From contig NZ_PVBN01000017.1 in the NCBI RefSeq assembly GCF_002968635.1, positions 1 to 64,000 on the forward strand: a stretch of 64,000 bases of DNA, in the 5' to 3' direction. Shown piece by piece: positions 9,426 through 18,490 of this stretch. Each line of letters begins with the position of its first letter. Positions within the stretch are counted from its first letter, which is position 1. Below the pieces are notes generated by a model. It did not search any database and was not told the origin of the DNA. It worked only from the letters and a program-made list of their open reading frames with translations. The DNA is from Neorhizobium alkalisoli. GTDB lineage: Bacteria; Pseudomonadota; Alphaproteobacteria; Rhizobiales; Rhizobiaceae. The position numbers and the translations under genes are program-made.

Positions 9426-9526
9426 GCATAACCTCCCGACGTGCACCTCTGGAAAACGTGCTGTCACATTGCGCGGGCGAGGACGGGTGTCAATGCGACG
9501 AATGCCTGAAACGGTTCGGTTGGGCG

Positions 9527-11530
9527 TCAACCTATGGCAATCCGCGGCCTTCCCGTCGCGATCGCCGTGATCCGAGCCTCTATGAGCCGTCTCGATCCTT
9601 CAATTTCCGGCGCATCCACATCTTCCGAAAGCGTGACGGCCGCCTCGTCCGCTCCTTCGGTTTTGGCTTGTGCCAGCGCCGCGGATACCGCCCGTTCGCG
9701 GGCTGCCGCCAGGGCTGACGCCTGTCCGACGAGCAACAGCCGTTCGCCACTGCCGGACACGATAAATCGATCCTCCTCGGGCGAAGTCACGACGACGCTG
9801 ACGACCGCACGAATTTGTCCAACGACCGCCCCGATCGCATTGGCGACATCGGCGTCGGCCGGAATGACGGCTTCTGCGCCGAGCATATCCGCCACCGCAG
9901 GATAGTAGACAGGAGCTGAAGCCCCGAGCCCGATCAGCGGCCTGTCGAGCGACACCAGAAAGCGGGCGATGCCCGGGGATTTCTTGAGCGCCCGATCAAC
10001 AGCCAGCGAAACGGCCGGGTCGATTGCCTCCGCGCCATCTTCCGCCAGACAGGCTGCAAGGACAGCCTCTGACGATTGGCGGGTCAGCCGGCCGACGATC
10101 TTTTCGGCGAGCTCCTCGGGCGAGCCGGCTATTTCCCGACCCGAGCCATCCTTGCGCCGGATGGCAAGCTCCAGCCCCATGCGCGCGGCGCGCCCATTCC
10201 ATTGATTCTGCCTGCCGAGCACATGCAAGGCGTCCGAGGGCGTCAAGCCCGACAGATGTACGAGACCCCGCGCGACCAGCCGGTCCAGAACCGCCTTCTG
10301 GGAGTTCGTCGCCAGGAGATCGTTGAGGGAAATCGGCCCCCCTCCTATTCGGGCATAGAGGGCCTGCTCGGGCGTCGCCAGGCCCTGGGCCGCCATACCC
10401 GGCACTCCGGTGCGCACTGCAAACCGGCCGTCATGCCGGCCGACATGGGTGGCTCGCAATTGCCTCTCGATAACAGAAATAACGAGTTCCCCATGCCTCA
10501 CGGCCAGCAGACTGAGCGGCAACAGACGTCGAGGCCCCAGCGTGAAACGGGCATCGAGGCCGCGATCATCGATATGCACCTCCGAATCGCCGCCGAGCCC
10601 GTAGGTGCGCAATGCCACAGCCTCCACCATGGTCCGGTGGCCGCCGACGACGGCGCCTTCCTCGGCAAGCCTTGGCCGCCCCGCATCAAGCACGGCAACG
10701 TCAGTCGTAGTGCCGCCGATATCCGAGACGACGGCCTGGTCCAGTCCGGTGAGAAACCTTGCTCCGACCAGGCTGGCTGACGGCCCGGACAGGATCGTTT
10801 CAATGGGACGAAGCCTTGCCTCGGCAGCGGAAATCAGCGCACCGTCGCCGCGTACGACCATCATCGGCGCCGATATGCCGCGGCTCGCAAGGAAGTCCTC
10901 GCAGGAGCCGATCAGACGATCGACAATCGAGACAAGGCGCGCGTTCAGCAGCGTCGTCAGCGCCCTTCGGGGACCTCCGAGCTTGGAGGTGAGTTCATGG
11001 CTGCAGGTGACCGGCAGATGAGAAAGATCTCGAATGCGGTCTCTTACCCGTATCTCGTGAGCCGGATTCCGGACCGCGAAATAGCCCGCCACGGCAAAAG
11101 AGGAGACGCTGGTGCCAAGCCCTGACATCGCGCTTTCCAGCTCGCTCACATCCAGCGGTGTCTCGTTTCCATGGACATCATGGCCGCCAGGCAAAAAGAT
11201 CACCGGATCATTGCCAAGTGCTTCGGCCAGCCCGCCGCGGGTGAGATCCTCCGGTCCGAAGCCGATCATCACCAATGCCGCCCGTCCGCCCTGCCCTTCG
11301 ACGAGCGCATTGGTGGCGAGCGTGGTCGAAAGAGAGACGAGCCCGATTTCCGATGCAGAATGGCCGCTCTTCAGGAGGACCGCATCGACGGCGCCGGCAA
11401 TGCCATCAGCAAGATCATGCCGGGTCGTCAGCGACTTGGCCTTGGCGATGACGCCCTCGCCCTCCCGGAAGAGCACGGCATCCGTATAGGTGCCGCCCGT
11501 GTCGATGCCTAGAAGAATGGGAGAGGTCAC
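9527..11530 (-). CDS. Hydantoinase/oxoprolinase (HyuA-type) family protein
   Basis: 667 residues with the actin-like ATPase fold of HyuA: GIDTGGTYTDAVL at 8-20 (phosphate 1), VSDIGGTTTDVAVLD (phosphate 2) and a late GLGASAPVYYP motif. Relatives open hydantoin or 5-oxoproline rings with ATP, normally with a HyuB partner; no HyuB gene is nearby, so the substrate is unknown. GTG start with CAGGA 8 nt upstream. The gene ends 101 nt before the malate synthase start on the same strand. Confidence 0.85.
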   Translation of the reverse strand: MTSPILLGIDTGGTYTDAVLFREGEGVIAKAKSLTTRHDLADGIAGAVDAVLLKSGHSASEIGLVSLSTTLATNALVEGQGGRAALVMIGFGPEDLTRGGLAEALGNDPVIFLPGGHDVHGNETPLDVSELESAMSGLGTSVSSFAVAGYFAVRNPAHEIRVRDRIRDLSHLPVTCSHELTSKLGGPRRALTTLLNARLVSIVDRLIGSCEDFLASRGISAPMMVVRGDGALISAAEARLRPIETILSGPSASLVGARFLTGLDQAVVSDIGGTTTDVAVLDAGRPRLAEEGAVVGGHRTMVEAVALRTYGLGGDSEVHIDDRGLDARFTLGPRRLLPLSLLAVRHGELVISVIERQLRATHVGRHDGRFAVRTGVPGMAAQGLATPEQALYARIGGGPISLNDLLATNSQKAVLDRLVARGLVHLSGLTPSDALHVLGRQNQWNGRAARMGLELAIRRKDGSGREIAGSPEELAEKIVGRLTRQSSEAVLAACLAEDGAEAIDPAVSLAVDRALKKSPGIARFLVSLDRPLIGLGASAPVYYPAVADMLGAEAVIPADADVANAIGAVVGQIRAVVSVVVTSPEEDRFIVSGSGERLLLVGQASALAAARERAVSAALAQAKTEGADEAAVTLSEDVDAPEIEGSRRLIEARITAIATGRPRIAIG

Positions 11531-11581
11531 GCGAAAATCCTGAAGATCGGTTCACGATCAATATCGCATGCTTGGCAAAGA

Positions 11582-13000
11582 TCAATTCACCAACGAAGAC
11601 CCCGAGCGTCGCAAACTGACTCGCATCGGCATTCCATTGCGCGGCTGGGTCGTCAGTTTCTGCACCGGCCACACCTTCGTCTTCGGCGTCACGTCGAACC
11701 GATAGCGGTGCATCAGCACGGAGAGTGCGATCACCGCCTCCTGCAGCGCAAAGGTCGCCCCGATGCAGGTTCTTGGTCCAACTCCGAATGGCAGATACTG
11801 GAAGCGATTGATGTGACCACGATTTTCCGGAAGGAAGCGCTCGGGCATGAAAGCCCGCGGCTTGTCCCAGAGAAGCTCGTGGCGATGTAGCGTCCAGGGC
11901 ATGACCAGAACGGTGACGCCGGCGTCGATCTCCACCGTTTCGCCCTCCGGGCTCGTCCATGAATCGGCTGCGATCGCAGCACGGTTGAGCGAAGGCGCCG
12001 GCGGATAGAGCCTCAATGCCTCTTCGAAGGCGGCCCGCACCCACGGCATCAGATCCAGCCACTCGACCGGCTCTGCACCCGTCGCAAGAACCCGGTCGAT
12101 CTCCTCTTCCATTCGCTCGCGTATGTAAGGCGACTGCGCGACACAATAGAGCGTCCAGGCAAGCGCCCGGGCCGTCGTCTCGTGACCGGCGCCGATAAAC
12201 GTGAGGATATTGTCCTCGATCTCGTCCCGGGTCAAACCTTCGGGACCTTCCAGCTGCAGAAGAAGCGTCAGGAAATCCTGCGGCGCCGTGTCGGGATCTT
12301 TGCGCATCCGCTCGCGACGAAGCGCCATGGTCTCCGCCACGATGGCCCTGAATTTCTCGAGCACTCTCCGTCCGCCGATGCGGGTTAGGCGCGGCACCCA
12401 GGGCGGTGCGCGCATCATGTCCATCGGGTCAATGCGCCCCATTCGATGCAGGAGCTGGTCGACGTCCTCCGATATCGACTCCTTGCCCCCGGCAATCTCG
12501 CCGGAGAACAATGTCTCGGAAAGGATGGCATAGGCGAGATCGGTCATGTCGACGGAGATGTCGAAGATTTTCCCGTCCACGCCGACGCTTTGATATTTCT
12601 TCGAGAATTCCTCCGCTTCGGCAAGCATCTGGCCGGCAAAGCCCTTGGAATGCTTAGGCGTGAAGACCGGCGCCATGGCTCTGCGCGAACGCTTCCAGAC
12701 CTCGCCTTCGGCGGTCAGCAATCCGTCCTTCAGGATCGGGCGCAACACCAGCTGGCGGATTTCCGACATTTCGTAGTTGGCGACATTGTCGACCAATATG
12801 TGCCGGATAAGACCCGGATGATTGACGATCAGGGTCCGTTCCTTGAAAAACTTCGTTTCGATCCAGGGCAATGTGTAGGAAGCCTGTCCCCAAAGCTCCA
12901 GAGGATTGCGCAGCGCGATCCAGATCACCTCGGCCGGATTGAGCAGCCGGTTACGCGGCACGGGCGCGGGTGGTACGAAGGGTTCGGGGCGCATGTCCAT
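11582..13000 (-). CDS. Cytochrome P450
   Basis: 472-residue soluble P450. The I-helix oxygen-activation motif AGHETT is at 271-276, ExxR at 327-330 (EALR), and the heme loop FGVGPRTCIG at 405-414 gives the thiolate ligand C412. No membrane anchor is seen. No ferredoxin or ferredoxin reductase gene is adjacent, so electron donors come from elsewhere. GAGGAGG 7 nt before the ATG supports the start. It lies 51 nt upstream of the hydantoinase-family gene on the same strand, so the two may be co-transcribed. Substrate unknown. Confidence 0.93.
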   Translation of the reverse strand: MDMRPEPFVPPAPVPRNRLLNPAEVIWIALRNPLELWGQASYTLPWIETKFFKERTLIVNHPGLIRHILVDNVANYEMSEIRQLVLRPILKDGLLTAEGEVWKRSRRAMAPVFTPKHSKGFAGQMLAEAEEFSKKYQSVGVDGKIFDISVDMTDLAYAILSETLFSGEIAGGKESISEDVDQLLHRMGRIDPMDMMRAPPWVPRLTRIGGRRVLEKFRAIVAETMALRRERMRKDPDTAPQDFLTLLLQLEGPEGLTRDEIEDNILTFIGAGHETTARALAWTLYCVAQSPYIRERMEEEIDRVLATGAEPVEWLDLMPWVRAAFEEALRLYPPAPSLNRAAIAADSWTSPEGETVEIDAGVTVLVMPWTLHRHELLWDKPRAFMPERFLPENRGHINRFQYLPFGVGPRTCIGATFALQEAVIALSVLMHRYRFDVTPKTKVWPVQKLTTQPRNGMPMRVSLRRSGSSLVN

Positions 13001-13038
13001 CGACGGCCCTCCTCAGGGTTTCCTGAGAATATCAGCCT

Positions 13039-13974
13039 TCAGAGAAGGGATTTCAACTCGGCAAGCTTGTCGTTGACGAGCCAGCCGTAATAATTTTCTT
13101 CGGGCAGGCCGCCACGGGCCTTCAGTGCTGCGGCGCGCTCAGCCGACCCACCGGTATTGTAGAGTGTTGCGGTGACGCCGGGGTTGCGGGAGATGTCGAT
13201 GCCGGCAATCGTCTTATAGTCGTCGATCGCGCGGCGGATATTGGCGGCCATATAGGCGAGCGATTTGTCCGGATCCATGATCGCATCATAGACGTTCGCA
13301 GCCTTGTTCTCATCCAGCTTCGGATAGCCGGAGGTCTTTGCAACCATGTCCGACAACATCAGGGCCGTCAGCGGGTTGACTTGACCGAGGCCGAAGGTCT
13401 GGCCAGCGTAGAAGGGCTGGAAAAAGACGGCGCTGAAGCGGTTGTCGGGATAGGACGCTCCCGACACGGTGCGACCTCTGAAATTTCGTTCCCAGACGCT
13501 CTCACGGCAGGTCCAGAGCCGGTAGGAATCGGAAAAATCGTCACATTTTGCAAATTCTGATCGGGCGAGAAAGTCCTTGATCGACTCGTCGCCGTAACCG
13601 AAGCGGAAACTGTCGCCGGCATAGGCTGCCGCCTTGACGTAATAGGTCTGCAGACGGTCATAGGCATCGACGTTATAGGTATGTTCGCCGACGATCGCGC
13701 CGATCATATGGATCGCGTCGATGCCATAGTCGGCAGCGGTCGCCCTGATCTTGGCAACCAGCTTCTTGTCGGAGGCCAGCAGATCACGGATCTTTTCATA
13801 TTTTTCGTCGAAGGTGGTCTTGCCGGCACGGGTCCGGCGCACCGACGCCCCTGGTACCTTCGGTTGTTCGGCATGGCGATTTCCCTCCGGCACCACCGTC
13901 AGGCCGGTGGCGAAAACGGAGGAGGCCGCCGGTAGGGCGACGGCAAGAACCAATGCCAGAAAAATGCGTCTCAA
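13039..13974 (-). CDS. DUF1402 family exported protein, SLT-like
   Basis: 311 residues with a cleavable signal peptide (MRRIFLALVLAVALPAASSVFA). The mature part has features of a lysozyme-like lytic transglycosylase: a glutamate in IGAIVGEHTYN (possible catalytic acid), GLGQVNPLTALMLSD resembling the family's GLMQ motif, and YNTGGSAERA resembling the YN-G motif. I assign it to DUF1402 and infer, without proof, a periplasmic peptidoglycan-related role. TTG start at 13974 without a strong ribosome binding site. Its neighbours are the P450 gene and, farther away, hslU. Confidence 0.75.
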   Translation of the reverse strand: MRRIFLALVLAVALPAASSVFATGLTVVPEGNRHAEQPKVPGASVRRTRAGKTTFDEKYEKIRDLLASDKKLVAKIRATAADYGIDAIHMIGAIVGEHTYNVDAYDRLQTYYVKAAAYAGDSFRFGYGDESIKDFLARSEFAKCDDFSDSYRLWTCRESVWERNFRGRTVSGASYPDNRFSAVFFQPFYAGQTFGLGQVNPLTALMLSDMVAKTSGYPKLDENKAANVYDAIMDPDKSLAYMAANIRRAIDDYKTIAGIDISRNPGVTATLYNTGGSAERAAALKARGGLPEENYYGWLVNDKLAELKSLL

Positions 13975-14138
13975 GTTTCGTGTCCCAGGATTTCGTCTAT
14001 GCCGGCTTCCGGCACGGGATGCTCAAAGCCATTCCACCGGCTCGCTTCGAGGAGCCGCATTTCCATAAAACGCGTCCCCCTTACGTGAATCGTGACCGGC
14101 ATGTCGAGACAAGGCCATTCAAAATCCCGTCAGTCTGC

Positions 14139-14168
14139 ATAAAAGCAGCCGGACGTTGCCCGGCTGCC
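14139..14168 (-). terminator. Intrinsic terminator of hslV-hslU operon
   Basis: Stem GCAGCCGG / CCGGCTGC (14145-14152, 14160-14167), followed on the minus strand by TTTTAT. It lies 11 nt past the hslU stop. Confidence 0.85.
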
Positions 14169-14179
14169 ACGTTGCCCCA

Positions 14180-15487
14180 CTATAGAATATAGCGGGACAA
14201 ATCGGTATCGGCAGCGAGATCGCCGACATGTTTGCGGACATATTCCGCATCGATCATCACCGACGTACCGCCCTGGTCCGGAGCGTTGAACGAGATTTCG
14301 TCGAGAACCCGTTCCATTACCGTCTGAAGGCGGCGGGCGCCGATGTTCTCCACCGAGGAGTTGAGGTGCACGGCGACATCCGCCAATGCGTCTATCGCAT
14401 CCTCGGTGAAGTCGAGCGACAGCTCTTCCGTGCCCATAAGCGCCTTGTACTGACGGATCAGGCTTGCTTCCGTTTCGGTCAAAATCCGGCGGAAATCCTC
14501 CTTCGTGAGAGGCTTCAGCTCCACGCGGATCGGCAGGCGGCCCTGCAGTTCCGGCAGCAGGTCCGAAGGCTTTGCCACATGGAAGGCACCGGAAGCGATG
14601 AAGAGAACATGGTCCGTCTTCACCGGCCCGTATTTGGTCGAAACCGTCGTGCCTTCGACCAGGGGGAGCAGGTCGCGCTGGACGCCTTCGCGGGAAACCC
14701 CGGCACCGAGGCCACCGTCTCGGGCAGCAATCTTGTCGATCTCGTCCAGGAAGACGATCCCGTCGTTCTCGACTGACCGTACAGCTTCCCGCTGGATGAC
14801 CTCGTTGTCGATCAGCTTGTCGGATTCATCCCGGATCAGTTCGCCGTAGGACTTCGCGACCGTCGTACGCACCTTCTTGGTACGACCGCCCATAGCCTTG
14901 CCGAACATCTCGGAGAGATTGAGCACGCCGATATTGGCGCCCGGCATGCCCGGGATTTCGAAACCCGGCATTCCTGAGCCGGTATCGGAGATTTCGATCT
15001 CGATCTCCTTGTCGTCCATTTCGCCGCTGCGCAGTTTCTTGCGGAAACTGTCGCGCGTCGCCGGAGACGCGGTCGCACCCACAAGCGCATCGAGGACCCT
15101 TTCCTCCGCGCTCATATGGGCCTTGGCCTGCACTTCGGCACGCTTCTTTTCACGCACAAGTCCGATACCGACTTCCACAAGATCGCGGACGATCTGCTCG
15201 ACGTCGCGGCCCACATAGCCGACCTCGGTGAATTTAGTCGCTTCGACCTTGATGAACGGCGCCCCGGCGAGTTTTGCCAGGCGGCGCGAGATTTCCGTCT
15301 TGCCGACGCCGGTCGGGCCGATCATCAGGATGTTCTTCGGCATGACTTCGTCGCGCAGGCTCTCGTCGAGCTGCTGGCGGCGCCAGCGGTTACGGAGCGC
15401 GATCGCGACGGCACGTTTGGCGTCATGCTGGCCGATGATGTAGCGGTCGAGTTCAGAGACGATTTCCCTGGGTGAAAAAGTAGTCAT
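14180..15487 (-). CDS. hslU: HslU ATPase of the HslVU protease
   Basis: 435-residue AAA+ unfoldase that feeds substrates into HslV. Walker A GPTGVGKT is at 57-64, Walker B in IVFLDEIDKIA, and the intermediate I-domain lies between about 110 and 235. The C-terminus ends SRYIL, matching the conserved tail that docks into and activates HslV. The start ATG overlaps the stop of the acetyltransferase gene in an ATGA, so translation is coupled. Likely cytoplasmic quality control and heat-shock function. Confidence 0.97.
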   Translation of the reverse strand: MTTFSPREIVSELDRYIIGQHDAKRAVAIALRNRWRRQQLDESLRDEVMPKNILMIGPTGVGKTEISRRLAKLAGAPFIKVEATKFTEVGYVGRDVEQIVRDLVEVGIGLVREKKRAEVQAKAHMSAEERVLDALVGATASPATRDSFRKKLRSGEMDDKEIEIEISDTGSGMPGFEIPGMPGANIGVLNLSEMFGKAMGGRTKKVRTTVAKSYGELIRDESDKLIDNEVIQREAVRSVENDGIVFLDEIDKIAARDGGLGAGVSREGVQRDLLPLVEGTTVSTKYGPVKTDHVLFIASGAFHVAKPSDLLPELQGRLPIRVELKPLTKEDFRRILTETEASLIRQYKALMGTEELSLDFTEDAIDALADVAVHLNSSVENIGARRLQTVMERVLDEISFNAPDQGGTSVMIDAEYVRKHVGDLAADTDLSRYIL

Positions 15488-16008
15488 TTCAAATCCGTTT
15501 CTTCCGGTGCATCCAGCGCCATGAAATGCGCCGGACCATAGATGGATGTCCTGGTGTCGATGTAGCGGAAACCTGCCTTTTCATAGGCACGGATCGCGCG
15601 GATATTTTCGGGATCGGGGTCGATAACGATCCGTCTGGCGCCATTTTCGAAAAGTTCATCCGCAAGCTGGCGAACGATCGCGCTGCCATGACCTTTTCCG
15701 ACGAGATCCGGTATCCCGATCGAGATATCAATGCCAAGCGTGCCTTTCGGCTGATCCTGGTATGGATGCCCCTCTTCGAGATGCGGATCATAATATTGGA
15801 GATAGGCGATCGGCGTGCCGTCCACTTCAGCGATCATCGGCCGCGTTTCGATGCTCGACATCGATTCTTCGATACCTGCAAGTTCCTCATCGACCTCGCC
15901 CCACCATTCCGCCACATGCGGTTCGGCGAGCCACTTCGCCAGCAGAGGAAAGTCCTCGCGGACGAGATCCCGAAAATGGTAGCGGCGCGCGCCGTCAGCT
16001 CTCGGCAT
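15484..16008 (-). CDS. GNAT acetyltransferase, AAC(6')-like
   Basis: 174 residues of the GNAT fold, closest in pattern to AAC(6')-Ib/RimJ-like enzymes: GIDISIGIPDLVGKGHGSAIVRQL carries the acetyl-CoA pyrophosphate loop (V/G-K-G-H-G-S), followed by DPDPENIRAIRAYEKAGF. The substrate is unknown; similarity to aminoglycoside acetyltransferases does not establish resistance. The chosen ATG overlaps the last 14 nt of hslV; the frame is open upstream to 16083 but that part lies wholly inside hslV. It sits between hslV and hslU, overlapping both. Confidence 0.85.
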   Translation of the reverse strand: MPRADGARRYHFRDLVREDFPLLAKWLAEPHVAEWWGEVDEELAGIEESMSSIETRPMIAEVDGTPIAYLQYYDPHLEEGHPYQDQPKGTLGIDISIGIPDLVGKGHGSAIVRQLADELFENGARRIVIDPDPENIRAIRAYEKAGFRYIDTRTSIYGPAHFMALDAPEETDLK

Positions 16009-16522
16009 CCAGCGATTCCACAACGAGGTTGTGATTGGTGTAGACGCAGATGTCGGCGGCGATATCGAGCGCCTGCCGGGCAATCTCCTCTGCCGACTTG
16101 TCCGTATCCATCAGGGCGCGGGCGGCGGCATAAGCAAAATTACCGCCAGAGCCGATCGCCGTCACGCCATGTTCGGGTTCCAGAACATCGCCATTGCCGG
16201 TCACGGCAAGCGTGGTGGACTTGTCGGCGACCAGCATCATGGCCTCGAGATTGCGCAGATACTTGTCCGTGCGCCAATCCTTCGCAAGCTCCACAGCCGC
16301 GCGCATGAGCTGGCCCGGATATTGCTCAAGCTTCTTTTCCAGCCGGTCGAGCAGCGTGAAGGCATCGGCCGTGGCACCGGCAAAACCAGCGATCACTTCG
16401 CCCTTGCCGATACGGCGTACCTTGCGGGCATTACCCTTCATCACGGTCTGGCCGAGGCTTACCTGGCCGTCACCCGCCATGATCACCTTGCCGCCTTTCC
16501 GCACAGTGATAATTGTTGTCAT
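15995..16522 (-). CDS. hslV: HslV peptidase subunit
   Basis: 175-residue threonine protease subunit of HslVU. The N-terminus MTTIITVRKGGKVIMAGDGQVSLGQ exposes the catalytic Thr2 after Met removal. An in-frame TGA immediately precedes this ATG, so the start is unambiguous and there is no propeptide. The ring of HslV subunits degrades unfolded proteins delivered by HslU. First gene of the hslV-GNAT-hslU operon, divergent from hisB with 162 nt between them. Confidence 0.97.
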   Translation of the reverse strand: MTTIITVRKGGKVIMAGDGQVSLGQTVMKGNARKVRRIGKGEVIAGFAGATADAFTLLDRLEKKLEQYPGQLMRAAVELAKDWRTDKYLRNLEAMMLVADKSTTLAVTGNGDVLEPEHGVTAIGSGGNFAYAAARALMDTDKSAEEIARQALDIAADICVYTNHNLVVESLDAES

Positions 16523-16684
16523 TCAGCACCCGTTGAGCCCCCAGCGGGGCATTGGTTGGAGGCACGAAAGGCCTCGTTGGACCCTATGTAAGTTGGGCGT
16601 CGCGGAATGCAATCTTGCCGGCGGGGATGCCCGGCTTTTGCTGGATATTTGGCTTTCTGCCTGATAAGGAGCCTCATCTAGTGC

Positions 16685-17308
16685 ATGGAGCAGACCCCGA
16701 TGGGCGAAACTACGATCCGACGTGCAGGGACCATTTCCCGCAAGACCAACGAAACTTCCGTTTCCGTTTCCGTCAATCTCGACGGCACCGGTGTGGCAAA
16801 GGTTTCCACGGGCGTCGGCTTTTTCGACCATATGCTCGACCAGCTCTCGCGACATTCGCTGATCGACATGGATATCGATGTGAAGGGCGACCTGCATATC
16901 GACGACCATCACACGGTGGAAGATACCGGAATTGCGCTGGGTCAGGCGCTCTCCAAGGCACTCGGCGACCGCCGCGGCATTACCCGATACGCCTCGATCG
17001 ACCTTGCCATGGACGAAACCATGACCAAGGCGGCCATCGACGTTTCCGGCCGGCCTTTTCTCGTGTGGAACGTTGCTTTCAGTGCGCCGAAGATAGGCAC
17101 ATTCGACACGGAACTCGTGCGGGAATTCTTTCAGGCCTTCGCCCAGAATGCCGGCATAACGCTGCACGTGACGAACCACTACGGCGCGAATAACCATCAT
17201 ATCGCCGAGACCTGTTTCAAAGCCGTGGCGCGGGTTCTCCGCGTGGCAACCGAAATCGATCCGCGGCAGGCCAACCGCGTCCCCTCCACGAAGGGAATGC
17301 TGGTCTAG
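16685..17308 (+). CDS. hisB: Imidazoleglycerol-phosphate dehydratase
   Basis: 207 residues, the monofunctional form (no phosphatase domain). It carries the manganese-binding histidine motifs HMLDQLSRHS, DDHHTVEDTGIALG and NNHHIAETCFKA. Catalyses the sixth step of histidine synthesis. Two in-frame ATGs are possible: 16685 (AAGGAG 13 nt upstream) and 16700 (GGAG 9 nt upstream); the second has the better ribosome binding site. First gene of the his-coaA cluster. Confidence 0.96.
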   Translation: MEQTPMGETTIRRAGTISRKTNETSVSVSVNLDGTGVAKVSTGVGFFDHMLDQLSRHSLIDMDIDVKGDLHIDDHHTVEDTGIALGQALSKALGDRRGITRYASIDLAMDETMTKAAIDVSGRPFLVWNVAFSAPKIGTFDTELVREFFQAFAQNAGITLHVTNHYGANNHHIAETCFKAVARVLRVATEIDPRQANRVPSTKGMLV

Positions 17309-17327
17309 CCGCTCCGGGAGAAATTCC

Positions 17328-17810
17328 TTGAGAAGCTATCTCGTTCTGACACCACCTGGAGGCCCGAATAGGGACCACCATTCGACGCTCGTGCTACCGG
17401 ACGGATTTTCCTGGGCGGCGCTGTTCTTCCCGTGGATCTGGCTGATCTGGCGCAGGCTCTGGCTCGCAGGGATCGTGGCACTCTTCGTCCAGATCGGCGG
17501 CGGCCTGCTGATGAGCTTGCCGGGTTTTGAGCTTGGCGGTTTCCTGTGTGCCTTCGCAATCAACCTGCTCGTCGCATTGGAAGGCCGACATTATCGCTCC
17601 GAAGCACTGATTAGACGCGGCTGGACGCTGAAAACGGTAGTTACCGCGCCCGATCTGGCGACGGCGGAAGAAATCTATTTTTCCCATCTGCCGCAGCCCG
17701 AAGAGCAACAACTGCCGGCCTCGAGCGAATGGACGAAGCAGGCAAAGCCGTCCGGAGCCGGCTGGCAAGGGCCGGGTTTCGGCCTTTTCGACTATCAGGG
17801 AGGACGCTGA
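17328..17810 (+). CDS. DUF2628 small membrane protein
   Basis: 160 residues with two or three hydrophobic segments between about 28 and 90 (including FFPWIWLIWRRLWLAGIVALFV) and a polar C-terminal tail. This matches the DUF2628 pattern, of unknown function. TTG start with GGGAG 7 nt upstream. It sits inside the histidine cluster between hisB and hisH, sharing one base with the hisH start (TGATG), so it is translationally coupled to histidine synthesis genes. No catalytic motif is visible. Confidence 0.8.
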   Translation: MRSYLVLTPPGGPNRDHHSTLVLPDGFSWAALFFPWIWLIWRRLWLAGIVALFVQIGGGLLMSLPGFELGGFLCAFAINLLVALEGRHYRSEALIRRGWTLKTVVTAPDLATAEEIYFSHLPQPEEQQLPASSEWTKQAKPSGAGWQGPGFGLFDYQGGR

Positions 17811-18460
17811 TGCGCGTCGCAATCATAGACTACGGGTCCGGCAATCTGCGTTCGGCGACCAAGGCTTTCGAGCGGGCCGCCCGCGAGGCGGGTATCGAAG
17901 CCGTGATCGACCTCACCGACAAGGCAGACGTCGTCGCGACGGCCGACCGGATCGTTCTTCCTGGCGTTGGCGCCTATGCCGATTGCCGGGCGGGACTTGA
18001 TGCTGTTCCAGGCATGCGGGACGCCATCATCGACGTCGTCGAACACAAGGGGCGCCCCTTCCTCGGAATCTGCGTCGGCATGCAGCTCATGTCCTCGCGT
18101 GGACTGGAAAAGACGACCACCGAAGGGTTCGGCTGGATCGAGGGCGACGTCGTCGAGATGACCCCCAGCGACCCTCACCTGAAAATCCCCCAGATCGGCT
18201 GGAATACGCTCGACCTGCATCACCCTCACCCGCTGTTCGACGGCATTCCGACAGGGCCCGCCGGGCTGCACGCCTATTTCGTGCATTCCTACCACCTGGC
18301 GGCAAAACACCGGCACGATGTGATCGCAACGACCGAGTATGGCGGCGCCATGACGGCATTTGTCGGGCGCGACAATGTCGCGGGCTCTCAGTTCCATCCG
18401 GAAAAGAGCCAGACGCTCGGCCTCGCCCTGATCTCCAATTTTCTGCGCTGGAAGCCTTGA
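17810..18460 (+). CDS. hisH: Imidazole glycerol phosphate synthase, glutaminase subunit
   Basis: 216-residue class I glutamine amidotransferase. Nucleophile C88 in FLGICVGMQL; catalytic H196 and E198 in QFHPEKSQ. It passes ammonia from glutamine to HisF. The ATG at 17810 has AGGGAGGA upstream and overlaps the previous stop; the longer open frame to 17729 is not supported. Confidence 0.97.
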   Translation: MRVAIIDYGSGNLRSATKAFERAAREAGIEAVIDLTDKADVVATADRIVLPGVGAYADCRAGLDAVPGMRDAIIDVVEHKGRPFLGICVGMQLMSSRGLEKTTTEGFGWIEGDVVEMTPSDPHLKIPQIGWNTLDLHHPHPLFDGIPTGPAGLHAYFVHSYHLAAKHRHDVIATTEYGGAMTAFVGRDNVAGSQFHPEKSQTLGLALISNFLRWKP

Positions 18461-18490
18461 GCTCGCGCGGACTGCCAGGACTGAACATCC

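Noticed and set aside
7293..9431. 712-codon open frame antisense to malate synthase
   Set aside because: Mirror of a long GC-rich gene: His/Arg/Asp-rich, no domain, no ribosome binding site. glcB on the other strand is complete and unmistakable.
15484..16008. Acquired aminoglycoside-resistance gene
   Set aside because: The acetyltransferase is embedded in hslVU with overlapping codons and similar base composition; nothing suggests transfer or a resistance role.
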